From Verrucomicrobiota bacterium (GTDB lineage: Bacteria > Verrucomicrobiota > Lentisphaeria > Victivallales > Victivallaceae): DNA of 6,840 nucleotides. The first letter of the stretch is position 1; each line of letters begins with the position of its first letter. Under the pieces are notes generated by a model. It was not told where the DNA came from, made no database searches, and worked only from the letters and a program-made list of their open reading frames with translations. This document shows positions 1 through 6,378 of this stretch, piece by piece. The stretch lies in the NCBI GenBank assembly GCA_023459755.1, contig JAEWSS010000233.1, forward strand, positions 1-6,840. Direction: 5' to 3'. The translations under genes and the position numbers were made by a program.

Positions 1-1793
1 TGTCCAGATTGGCGGTCGGCTTCAGAATACCGCCGGCCGGCGACCGGATCACACCGGCGCTGGAAATTCTATCCGGCATAGTGGCGGAAAGTTCAAGTTC
101 CCGGCTGGTGCGCGAACTTCACCGCGAGAGCGAGCTGGCGCTGGACGTCGGCGGGGCGGTCTATCCGATGCCGGGCGACGGGGCAATGTATTTTTCCGCC
201 GCCGCCACACCGAAAAAATACGAAGCCATGCGCGAAGCCATGCTGAAAACGATTGACGATGTGCGAAAAAATGGCGTCACCGCCGCGGAACTCGAGCGCG
301 AGAAGACCCAGCAGACCGCAATGACGCTGCGGGAAATGCGGTCGGCTGAAGACCTCGCCATGCAGATTGCCGCCTCGATCTCAAAATATTCGATGCCGCT
401 GCCGCCGGACGCGCTGCTGCGCGCCTATCAGGGCGTCACGCTGGACGATGTGAACTCGGCGGCGGAGCGGTTCCTGCGTCGGGAATGTCTGTGCGCCGTC
501 GATCTCTTAAGCGGTCACGCCGCCAGGCGCGCGGTACGGAAACCGGAACCGGAGTCGGAGGCGCCTCAAATTTACGATGTCGGAAAACTGCGCGGCGTGA
601 TCGCCCCGTCGCCGCGGGTTCCGTTGACCGAGCTGGCGATTCTGCTGCCCGGCGGAGCCGGATTTGAAAGCCGGGAAAACACCGGAATCTCTCGACTGCT
701 GGCCGAACTTATGTCATGCGCCACCGCCGATTTCAAGAGCGAGGACGAGCTTTCGGAATTTCTCGACTTTTACGCGATTGAAAGCAGTTTTCACTGCGGA
801 TTCGCCAGCGTAATGTGTCTGTTCAGCTGTCCGAGTGAATTTCAAGACAAAATGTTCCTCGCGGCGGAGTCGATCCTGCTGCGCACCCGCTGGACCAAAA
901 GAATTTTTGAGCGCGAACGGAAAAATCTTATCGAATACATCCGAAGCAAAGAATTAAATCCGATGCAGCGCGCGCTCGACGAATGCCGCCGTCTGCTTTA
1001 CGGCGACCGGCACCCCGGCGGTTTTCCGCGGCTCGGCGCACCGGAAAATTTGGAAAAGACCACGCCGAACGAAGTCGCGGATTTTTATATGTCAATGTTC
1101 GATTCATCGCGGGTGACCGTTGGGCTTGGCGGAAGAATCGACGCCGCCGCGGCAAAACATTTTTTGTCCGCCCTGTCATCCGGTGCAAAATGGAACGCCA
1201 ACGCTCTGCCGCTGCCGCCGCCGCCGGTTTTTACCGCCGTGCCGCGCAGTTCAACCATTATTCTGCCGCGCAGTCAGTGCGCCGTCGCCTGCGCCCTGCC
1301 CTGCTGCAGCAATTATTCCGAAGACCGGATCGTATTCGACCTGCTCCAACATGCCGAAAACGGCCTCGGCTCGCATCTGTTCAAGTCGGTGCGGGAGGAC
1401 AACTCGCTGGCCTATTCCACCGGAGCCGTATCCTATCGCAACTTTTATGAGGGGTGCTTCATCTTCTACGCCATGACTTCAACCGCCCGGCGGGACGAAG
1501 CCCTGAAACTGCTGCTGGCGGAGAGCCGCCGACTGGGGACAACCGGCCTGACCGCGGCGGAATTTGAAGCAGCAAGATTGTCGGCCATCACCGAGTGCGC
1601 CGAAGAGAATGCCGCCGCCGACACCAGACTGCGCTGCGCCGTACTTGACCGCTACTACAATCAGCCGGTCCTGTCCGCCGGAGCACAGATCGCAAAATAT
1701 CGGGCGCTGAGCTGCTCCGGGGTAAATGCGGTGCTGAAAAAATATTTTTCCGTCACTCCACCGGTTACGGTGTTTGCCGGACCGGAAGCATAA
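1..1793 (+). CDS. M16 family zinc metallopeptidase, two-half type, 3' part (5' end outside window)
   Basis: The reading frame is open from the first complete codon (base 3) to TAA at 1791-1793, giving about 596 visible residues. The gene starts upstream: the visible N terminus already lies inside the first peptidase half, so the TTG at base 9 is not a real start. Visible residues 1-180 match the non-catalytic C-terminal subdomain of the first M16 half (SSSSRLVRELHRESELALDVG, then a GVTAAELEREK helix). A second M16 half begins near residue 200 with ELAILLPGGAGFESRENTG. Where an active half carries HxxEH, this one has ISRLLAEL, so its zinc site is lost, as is usual for the second half of such proteins. 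The last subdomain contains SVREDNSLAYSTG, typical of the M16 R/Y substrate-binding region. The catalytic HxxEH would lie upstream and cannot be checked. The enzyme probably degrades peptides, possibly in the periplasm, but no signal peptide is visible. The family call is firm; the substrate is unknown. Confidence 0.88.
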   Translation, partial: SRLAVGFRIPPAGDRITPALEILSGIVAESSSSRLVRELHRESELALDVGGAVYPMPGDGAMYFSAAATPKKYEAMREAMLKTIDDVRKNGVTAAELEREKTQQTAMTLREMRSAEDLAMQIAASISKYSMPLPPDALLRAYQGVTLDDVNSAAERFLRRECLCAVDLLSGHAARRAVRKPEPESEAPQIYDVGKLRGVIAPSPRVPLTELAILLPGGAGFESRENTGISRLLAELMSCATADFKSEDELSEFLDFYAIESSFHCGFASVMCLFSCPSEFQDKMFLAAESILLRTRWTKRIFERERKNLIEYIRSKELNPMQRALDECRRLLYGDRHPGGFPRLGAPENLEKTTPNEVADFYMSMFDSSRVTVGLGGRIDAAAAKHFLSALSSGAKWNANALPLPPPPVFTAVPRSSTIILPRSQCAVACALPCCSNYSEDRIVFDLLQHAENGLGSHLFKSVREDNSLAYSTGAVSYRNFYEGCFIFYAMTSTARRDEALKLLLAESRRLGTTGLTAAEFEAARLSAITECAEENAAADTRLRCAVLDRYYNQPVLSAGAQIAKYRALSCSGVNAVLKKYFSVTPPVTVFAGPEA

Positions 1794-1814
1794 ATTTTTG
1801 AAAAAATCAACAAT

Positions 1815-1820
1815 CGGAGG
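1815..1820 (+). promoter_or_regulatory. Ribosome binding site that selects ATG 1827
   Basis: CGGAGG lies 6 nt before ATG 1827. A TTG at 1824 directly precedes this ATG in frame. The spacing and start codon strength favour the ATG, so the protein begins MKRLL. Confidence 0.75.
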
Positions 1821-1826
1821 TATTTG

Positions 1827-2114
1827 ATGAAAAGACTTTTGATCGCCGTCGGTTCACTGAGCCAACTTGCCATGTTCGCACAAGAGGCCGGGGACAACCG
1901 GCCGCTCGCTTACTCCGCACCATGGTATGACGTCTTGTGGCAACTGGTTGTTCTTGAATGGCAGAAGTGCTGTCTGGCCGTGGCGCTGATAGCTCTGGTC
2001 ATTGTATTCTTCGGGCTGAATGCCAAAAAGAAGGCCCAGGCGAAGGCCGCCGCCCAAAATGCCGCAGCGGCAGATCCGGAACCGCAGAATACCGACTCCG
2101 ACAAACAGGAATAA
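1827..2114 (+). CDS. Small exported or membrane protein of unknown function (95 aa)
   Basis: I do not recognise the family. A strong SD (CGGAGG) precedes ATG 1827, and the gene starts 33 nt after the M16 peptidase stop on the same strand, so co-transcription is likely. Residues 1-18 look like a signal peptide (MKRLL, hydrophobic core, then AMFA before QEAG). A short polar segment with Trp and Tyr follows, then a hydrophobic helix at about 48-64 (CCLAVALIALVIVFFGL). Immediately after it comes NAKKKAQAK, then an Ala-rich, finally acidic tail ending DSDKQE. By the positive-inside rule this suggests a type I membrane protein: a small periplasmic part of about 30 residues and a cytoplasmic charged tail. 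It could alternatively have two membrane helices with both ends inside. A role with the neighbouring peptidase is possible but rests only on adjacency. The coding call is supported by the SD, by its position and by a hydrophobicity pattern typical of a membrane protein. Confidence 0.72.
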   Translation: MKRLLIAVGSLSQLAMFAQEAGDNRPLAYSAPWYDVLWQLVVLEWQKCCLAVALIALVIVFFGLNAKKKAQAKAAAQNAAAADPEPQNTDSDKQE

Positions 2115-2188
2115 ACTCAACCAACATTTTCAAGCTGTTCCGGCAATGGCGCAAAAATTTGACCATTCCGCTGAAGTTCGGCAATAAA

Positions 2189-2221
2189 AAAAGGCTTTCG
2201 GGAAAATCCCGAAAGCCTTTT
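2189..2221. terminator. Bidirectional intrinsic terminator between convergent genes
   Basis: A perfect 15-bp inverted repeat (arms 2189-2203 and 2207-2221, core GGCTTTCGGG / CCCGAAAGCC) has an AAA loop at 2204-2206. Plus-strand readthrough gives a GC-rich stem followed by TTTTGATTTTT. Minus-strand readthrough gives the same stem followed by seven T (A run at 2186-2192). It lies 74 nt after the small membrane protein's stop and about 34 nt after the pseudopilin's stop, so it can end both transcripts. Confidence 0.93.
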
Positions 2222-2255
2222 GATTTTTCACGTTCGATCGGAACGGAACTCAACA

Positions 2256-3122
2256 TCAATCGCTGAAACGCTTATACATATTGTTCGCGTTGTAGATCTG
2301 GGTATTATTGTCATACTGGGTGCCGTAGAAATTGGCCAGGATCTGAGCATGTTTGCTTTCGGTCGTGGTTTTATTCAAGCCGTTGGTGACAAAAACAATC
2401 AGCTCGTCACGCGACATCGGGCTGACGTGACCGTCCAAATAACCGATGTTGGTGGTATTGCCCGGATGGCGGCACATGAAGGCCAGCGGCGAGGTATTGC
2501 CCGGGTCATTGGCTTCTGTTTTGTTGTAAAGATCGGTCAGGGTAACCGCGACCGGATTACTGTCATTGGCCTGTCTCATAATCTCGTCCAGCGACTTCGG
2601 ATTCTCAAACAGAATGGCCAGGTTGGACGGGGACTTGAAGGTGGAAAGATTGATCTTCGCGGTCACGGTGTCGGAATATTTACTGGAATTATTGTCCAGC
2701 GGCTGCGCCAGATAGTAGTTGATCGCATAGCTGGAACGGTTGTATTCCTCCCCGGTGGTGTCGGACGGGCAGTAGAACGCTTTATTCAGCAGCAGCTGGG
2801 AGTCTTTAAGTTCGGAGACCGCTTCGCCCTGCGGCATTTCCCCGGAAGCCGTCAATTCCTCCATCCAGGTTCTTTTGGTGTCGTCCGAAGAGGCAATCGT
2901 CCGGTTGTTTGTATAGTCGGCATAATCGACGGGAAGCCGGTTTTTGTTTTTCGGCTGCTGAGCGTAGTTCATCAACGCTTTGGTGACCGACCCCATGTTG
3001 CTGATGCACTGTGTGGCCTGAGCCTTCTGGCGCGCCGCGCCAACCGTCGGCAGAAGAATGCCGGCAAGAATACCGATGATCGCAATTACGACCAGCAGTT
3101 CCACCAAAGTAAATCTTTTCAT
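2256..3122 (-). CDS. Type II secretion/type IV pilin-like pseudopilin, DUF1559/H-X9-DG type (288 aa)
   Basis: The protein opens with MKR followed by FTLVELLVVIAIIGILAG, the class III prepilin leader and hydrophobic alpha-1 stalk. Glu8 becomes Glu+5 if cleavage falls before Phe4. The stalk continues LLPTVGAARQKAQATQCISN and NYA, typical of the DUF1559 pseudopilins expanded in Planctomycetota, Verrucomicrobiota and Lentisphaerota. Further family marks are FYCPSDTTGEE near the middle and MCRHPGNTTNIGYLDGHVS near residues 217-233. That last motif has ten residues between His219 and Asp230, where the common form has nine. The residue before the cleavage point is Arg3, not the usual Gly. The start at 3122 has an AAGGAAG SD 6 nt upstream and a strong promoter. 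The protein is expected to be processed by prepilin peptidase and to sit in the inner membrane or a pseudopilus. No assembly ATPase, peptidase or secretin gene is nearby. Its actual role is unknown. Confidence 0.93.
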   Translation of the reverse strand: MKRFTLVELLVVIAIIGILAGILLPTVGAARQKAQATQCISNMGSVTKALMNYAQQPKNKNRLPVDYADYTNNRTIASSDDTKRTWMEELTASGEMPQGEAVSELKDSQLLLNKAFYCPSDTTGEEYNRSSYAINYYLAQPLDNNSSKYSDTVTAKINLSTFKSPSNLAILFENPKSLDEIMRQANDSNPVAVTLTDLYNKTEANDPGNTSPLAFMCRHPGNTTNIGYLDGHVSPMSRDELIVFVTNGLNKTTTESKHAQILANFYGTQYDNNTQIYNANNMYKRFSD

Positions 3123-3128
3123 TATCGA

Positions 3129-3135
3129 CTTCCTT
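3129..3135 (-). promoter_or_regulatory. Ribosome binding site of the pseudopilin gene
   Basis: On the minus strand AAGGAAG lies 6 nt before ATG 3122. It supports this start over the continuous upstream sequence. Confidence 0.7.
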
Positions 3136-3170
3136 ACTACTTTTGTTATGGTTAACTTTTTTCCTCTTAT

Positions 3171-3199
3171 ATTTTACCGTCTATTTGCGGTAAAGTCAA
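3171..3199 (-). promoter_or_regulatory. Sigma70-like promoter of the pseudopilin gene
   Basis: Read on the minus strand, TTGACT (3199-3194) and TAAAAT (3176-3171) are separated by exactly 17 nt. The predicted transcript starts near 3164 and has a leader of roughly 40 nt. The match to consensus is good (5/6 at -35, 5/6 at -10). The call is from sequence only; no start site is known. Confidence 0.75.
3173..3194. promoter_or_regulatory. Candidate operator: inverted repeat within the pseudopilin promoter
   Basis: TTTACCG (3173-3179) and CGGTAAA (3188-3194) form a perfect 7-bp inverted repeat with an 8-nt spacer. It covers the whole spacer between the -35 and -10 hexamers and touches both. A dimeric repressor bound here would block RNA polymerase. 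As RNA it would form only a weak stem and no U-tract follows on either strand, so a DNA-binding site fits better than a terminator. No regulator gene is visible in the window. Confidence 0.5.
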
Positions 3200-3229
3200 T
3201 AGCCGCCGCCGTATTTTTTCACTTTTAGT

Positions 3230-3258
3230 TTGCATAAACCATCCCGAAGTGCTATTTT
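3230..3258 (+). promoter_or_regulatory. Probable promoter of the lipoprotein gene
   Basis: TTGCAT (3230-3235) is followed after 17 nt by TATTTT (3253-3258), with TGC directly before the -10, giving an extended -10 (TGCTATTTTAG). The transcript would begin near 3265, about 20 nt before ATG 3284. The almost identical element TGCTATATTAG stands before folD. Confidence 0.55.
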
Positions 3259-3283
3259 AGTTTCAAAACACGGAGTTAGCGAG

Positions 3284-3820
3284 ATGAAAACATTTTTTTT
3301 GCTTTTTGGAGTGTCCGGTCTGCTGCTGCTCGCGGCCGGATGCGGCACACCGGCGATTGAAAACACACCGGAAATTGAACAAACCCAAACCGCGCAAACC
3401 GCCGACCGCGGAGTGATCGCGGTAACGCAGGTCGGACAATGCGACTTCCTTTCCGGAATGCCGGCGATGATAACGGTGTCGGTACGCAATATCGGAGACG
3501 GCAACGTCGATCTGCCGAAATGGTTTCTGCGCGATGCCGACAATCTGATCTTTCACTACATAAAATGCGATGAAAACGGCAATGTTCCAAGCGACGCATC
3601 GCCCGGAGACTGGACCGTTCAGACCCCGGTCATCAAAGAACCGGTCTATTATCCGCTGACACTGATGCCCGGAAACAGCGTTCTGCTGCGCGCCGAACTC
3701 GGCTTCGTCGCCCAGTTGCCGCCGGAGTCGCCAACCGCAAAATATGCGGTGGTGGCCGAACTTAACCAGCCGCAACTAAAACTGGCCAGTCAGCCGACCG
3801 TCATTACCGTATTCCAATAA
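3284..3820 (+). CDS. Secreted lipoprotein of unknown function (178 aa)
   Basis: The chosen start, ATG 3284, has GGAG at 3272-3275 eight nt upstream. An upstream in-frame TTG at 3230 would overlap the promoter and push the signal peptide inward, so it is rejected. Residues 1-19 are a lipoprotein signal peptide (MKTFFLLFGVSGLLLL then AAG) ending at Cys20, the expected lipidated residue. The -3 position is Ala rather than the preferred Leu, but the site is otherwise standard. A Thr/Glu/Gln-rich linker (about 21-41) follows. The rest alternates short hydrophobic stretches with turns (ITVSVRNIGDGNVDLP, YPLTLMPGNSVLLRAELGF, KYAVVAELNQPQLKL, TVITVF), which suggests a single beta-sandwich domain such as an Ig-like fold. 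I recognise no specific family. It is transcribed away from the pseudopilin gene and lacks an obvious terminator before folD. It is likely anchored in the outer or inner membrane facing the periplasm; Ser21-type retention signals cannot be applied with confidence. Confidence 0.85.
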   Translation: MKTFFLLFGVSGLLLLAAGCGTPAIENTPEIEQTQTAQTADRGVIAVTQVGQCDFLSGMPAMITVSVRNIGDGNVDLPKWFLRDADNLIFHYIKCDENGNVPSDASPGDWTVQTPVIKEPVYYPLTLMPGNSVLLRAELGFVAQLPPESPTAKYAVVAELNQPQLKLASQPTVITVFQ

Positions 3821-3860
3821 AAAGCGCCAAAATCCACGAAGATATTCCCGGCGGTTCAAG

Positions 3861-3888
3861 TTGAAAGCCGACGTTTTTGTGCTATATT
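3861..3888 (+). promoter_or_regulatory. Probable promoter of folD
   Basis: TTGAAA (3861-3866) is followed after 16 nt by TATATT (3883-3888), preceded by an extended -10 TGC (TGCTATATTAG). The transcript start would be near 3895, giving a short leader of about 20 nt that still includes the SD GCGAGG at 3902-3907, seven nt before ATG 3915. The -35 overlaps the small palindrome TTCAAGTTGAA (3855-3865). Confidence 0.6.
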
Positions 3889-3914
3889 AGACAAACTGAA
3901 AGCGAGGTAGTAAA

Positions 3915-4802
3915 ATGACCATAATCATCGACGGACTAAAGGTCAGCGCCGACATCAATGCCGCAAGCGCCGCAAGCGTCGAGCGCATGAAGAATGAATA
4001 CGGCCGCGTTCCCGGATTAGCGGTGATATTGGTGGGCGACGATCCCGCTTCTCAGGTCTATGTCAACAGCAAAGACCGGAAGTGCCGCGAACTCGGCATA
4101 CACTCCGAAAAATATGTGTTGGATAAAAACGCTTCGATGAGCGAACTGCTCCGGTTGATCGATAAACTCAATCAGGACCCGAATATCCACGGCATTCTGG
4201 TGCAGTCTCCGCCGCCGCCGCAGATCGACGAGGAAAAAGTTGTGGCCGCCATCGTTCCGGAAAAGGACGTGGACTGCTTTCACCCCACCAACGTCGGGAA
4301 AATGCTGCTCGGCCGGCGCGACGGGTTCTTCCCATGCACCCCCTACGGCGTCATGCTGCTTCTTGACGCCTGCAACATCAATCCGTCCGGCAAGCACGCA
4401 GTGGTGGTCGGGCGGTCGAACATCGTCGGCAAACCGTTGATGGCCATGCTGGTGCAAAAGGAGAAAGGCGCCAACGCCACCGTCACCTGCGTCCACTCGG
4501 CCACCGCGAATCTGGCGGAACTCACCCGTCAGGCCGACATCCTTATCGCGGCGATCGGGAAGCCGCATTTCATCACCGCCGACATGGTGAAAGACGGCGC
4601 CGTGGTTGTCGATGTGGGGATCAACCGCATTCCGGACGCCACCCGGAAGTCCGGAACCCGACTGGTGGGAGACGTTGATTTTGAAGCGGTGGCGCCAAAA
4701 TGCTCCGCCATCACTCCGGTTCCCGGCGGCGTCGGCCCGATGACCATCGCGGTGCTCATGCAGAATACGGTAAAAAGCGCTGAAAAGGCTTTCAAAAAAT
4801 AA
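3915..4802 (+). CDS. folD: Bifunctional methylene-THF dehydrogenase / methenyl-THF cyclohydrolase FolD (295 aa)
   Basis: FolD interconverts 5,10-methylene-THF and 10-formyl-THF through methenyl-THF in the cytoplasm, normally using NADP, and so feeds purine and formyl-Met synthesis. The length is normal for the family. The catalytic segment [14 protein letters not shown] carries Tyr49 and the key Lys53. Gln97 and Asp120 correspond to the other active-site residues. The dinucleotide-binding domain shows [13 protein letters not shown] (163-175), [11 protein letters not shown] and VVDVGIN. The C-terminal signature [11 protein letters not shown] is intact. Two signature segments differ from the E. 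coli form: Gln97 is followed by SPPPP in place of LPLP, and the loop reads DVDCFHP with Cys121 where E. coli has Gly. Both look like family variation and not decay. ATG 3915 has an SD at good distance and its own promoter. The next gene starts 21 nt after the stop, so the two probably share an mRNA. Confidence 0.97.
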   Translation: MTIIIDGLKVSADINAASAASVERMKNEYGRVPGLAVILVGDDPASQVYVNSKDRKCRELGIHSEKYVLDKNASMSELLRLIDKLNQDPNIHGILVQSPPPPQIDEEKVVAAIVPEKDVDCFHPTNVGKMLLGRRDGFFPCTPYGVMLLLDACNINPSGKHAVVVGRSNIVGKPLMAMLVQKEKGANATVTCVHSATANLAELTRQADILIAAIGKPHFITADMVKDGAVVVDVGINRIPDATRKSGTRLVGDVDFEAVAPKCSAITPVPGGVGPMTIAVLMQNTVKSAEKAFKK

Positions 4803-4823
4803 GAAACAAACGGTTGGGACGGG

Positions 4824-6344
4824 ATGATGAAAAGGATCGGATTCGACAGCGAAAAGTATCTGCGTGAACAATCGGCGGCAATTCTCGAGCGCGCTAAACA
4901 ATTTGACAATAAACTTTACCTTGAGTTCGGCGGAAAGCTGACCTACGATATGCACGCGGCGCGAGTTCTGCCCGGATTCGACCCCAACGTCAAGATCAAA
5001 CTGCTTCAGCGGCTTCAGGACAAACTCGACATTGTAATCTGCATATACGCCGGCGACATCGAACGGAAAAAAATCCGGGCCGATTTCGGCATCTCTTATG
5101 ACTCCGACACCCTGCGCATTATCGACGACCTGCACAGCTACGGTTTGAACGTCACCGCGGTGGTCATCACCCGCTATGAAAACCAGCCGACCGCCCGCGC
5201 GTTCATGAACAAACTTCGCCGTCGCAATATTCCGGTCTACACCCACCGGGCGATTCAGGGCTACCCCGCCGACGTGGAAACCATCATCAGCGACCAAGGC
5301 TACGGCGCCAACGACTATATAAAAACCGAAAAACCGATCGTCGTCGTCACCGGTCCCGGGCCGAGCAGCGGAAAAATGGCCACCTGTCTTTCGCAGGTAT
5401 ACCACGACTACAAGCGCGGCGTGGCCGCCGGATACGCAAAATTCGAGACATTCCCGATCTGGAACCTGCCGCTCGACCACCCGGTAAACGTCGCCTACGA
5501 AGCCGCCACCGCCGACATTGAAGACGTTAACATGGTTGACCCGTTCCATCTGTCAAGCTACAACACCGTGGCGGTTAATTACAACCGCGACATCGACATC
5601 TTCCCGGTAGTCCGCAAGATCTGCTCGCGCATCATGAATCCGCAGCAGCTCTACAAGTCGCCGACCGACATGGGGGTCAACCGCGCCGGATTCGCCATAA
5701 TTGACGACGAGGCCGTCCGCGACGCCGCCACGCAGGAAATTATCCGTCGCTACTTCCGCTATCGCTGTGAATATGCCATGGGAATGACCGAACTCAAAAC
5801 CGTCGAACGCATTCAGGTGCTGATGGAAAAACTCGGAGTTGACGCCTCGGCCAGAAACGTGGTGGCTCCGGCGCTCGCCGCCGCGAAAGCCGCCCGCGAA
5901 ACGCCAGGAAAAGGCAATGACGACTTTTTCTGCGCCGCCGCGCTTGAATTGCCGGACGGCCGCATCGTGACCGGCAAAAACTCTCCGCTGATGCACGCCG
6001 GAAGCAGCTGCATTCTTAATGCGATCAAAGAAATGGCGAAGCTTCCGGACGAACTGATGCTGATTGCGCCGGAAATTCTCGACTCGGTGGGAGCGGTCAA
6101 GCGCGACGTTCTGAAGCTGCGTCGCTGGAGTCTCGACCTTGGCGAAATGCTGATCGCCCTGAGCATCAGCATGGCTTACAATCCGGCGGCGAAGCTGGCG
6201 GTCAAACAACTGGCCAAGTTGAACAACTGCGAAATGCATCTTTCGCATCTGCCGACTCCGGGCGACGAGGCGGGGCTGCGCAAGCTCGGCATCAATCTGA
6301 CCAGCGAACCGGTATTCGCCAGCCGCGATCTGTTTGTCGACTGA
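4824..6344 (+). CDS. DUF1846 / UPF0371 family protein (506 aa)
   Basis: This belongs to the conserved UPF0371 family of about 500-residue cytoplasmic proteins whose biochemical role is not established. Family blocks are seen in order: IGFDSEKYL (5-13), LYLEFGGKL (31-39), HAARVLPGFDP (44-54), GYGANDYI and then VVVTGPGPSSGKMATCLSQ, FETFPIWNLPLDHPVN, DPFHL, YNRDI, and KSPTDMGVN from residue 278. The segment GPGPSSGK (177-184) resembles a P-loop, suggesting phosphate or nucleotide binding; this is inference. The length is full and no frameshift is seen. The start is either ATG 4824 or ATG 4827. GGGA at 4816-4819 is only 4 nt from the first and 7 nt from the second, so a one-residue-shorter MKRIGFDS form is quite possible. 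The gene follows folD by 21 nt without promoter or terminator, which suggests an operon and perhaps a link to one-carbon metabolism. No gene product name beyond the family can be justified. Confidence 0.95.
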   Translation: MMKRIGFDSEKYLREQSAAILERAKQFDNKLYLEFGGKLTYDMHAARVLPGFDPNVKIKLLQRLQDKLDIVICIYAGDIERKKIRADFGISYDSDTLRIIDDLHSYGLNVTAVVITRYENQPTARAFMNKLRRRNIPVYTHRAIQGYPADVETIISDQGYGANDYIKTEKPIVVVTGPGPSSGKMATCLSQVYHDYKRGVAAGYAKFETFPIWNLPLDHPVNVAYEAATADIEDVNMVDPFHLSSYNTVAVNYNRDIDIFPVVRKICSRIMNPQQLYKSPTDMGVNRAGFAIIDDEAVRDAATQEIIRRYFRYRCEYAMGMTELKTVERIQVLMEKLGVDASARNVVAPALAAAKAARETPGKGNDDFFCAAALELPDGRIVTGKNSPLMHAGSSCILNAIKEMAKLPDELMLIAPEILDSVGAVKRDVLKLRRWSLDLGEMLIALSISMAYNPAAKLAVKQLAKLNNCEMHLSHLPTPGDEAGLRKLGINLTSEPVFASRDLFVD

Positions 6345-6363
6345 GCATCAACTCAAAAAGAAC

Positions 6364-6368
6364 GGGAG
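6364..6368 (+). promoter_or_regulatory. Ribosome binding site that selects ATG 6379
   Basis: GGGAG ends one nt before ATG 6370, far too close to serve it, but 10 nt before the in-frame ATG 6379. The later start is therefore preferred, and it also gives a cleaner signal peptide. Confidence 0.6.
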
Positions 6369-6378
6369 CATGAACCCA

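Noticed and set aside
9..11. TTG as the start codon of the M16 gene
   Set aside because: The frame is open to the window edge, no SD is seen, and the encoded sequence already lies inside an M16 half whose catalytic part must be upstream.
983..1476. Overlapping plus-strand frames inside the M16 gene
   Set aside because: They are Arg/Pro/Ala-rich out-of-frame translations of GC-rich DNA that carry no domain and are contained wholly within a well-supported gene.
2137..2185. Near-direct repeat GTTC(C)GGCAAT at 2137-2147 and 2176-2185
   Set aside because: Two copies of about 10 bp differing by one inserted base are expected by chance; no array or flanking structure is present.
2220..3155. Plus-strand open frame of 311 codons opposite the pseudopilin gene
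   Set aside because: It runs through the bidirectional terminator and is the complement of a clear pseudopilin gene that has its own SD and promoter; the translation shows no recognisable domain.
3173..3194. The TTTACCG/CGGTAAA dyad as a transcription terminator
   Set aside because: The stem is only 7 bp with an 8-nt loop and no U-tract follows on either strand; its position inside a promoter fits an operator better.
4017..5549. Reverse-strand open frame of 510 codons opposite folD and the DUF1846 gene
   Set aside because: It is antisense to two genes with full family motifs, spans their junction, shows no family motif, and is rich in His, Val, Gly and Asp in the way expected from the complement of GC-rich codons.
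5553..6248. Reverse-strand open frame of 231 codons within the DUF1846 gene
   Set aside because: It lies entirely antisense to conserved DUF1846 sequence, with no SD evidence or domain signature.
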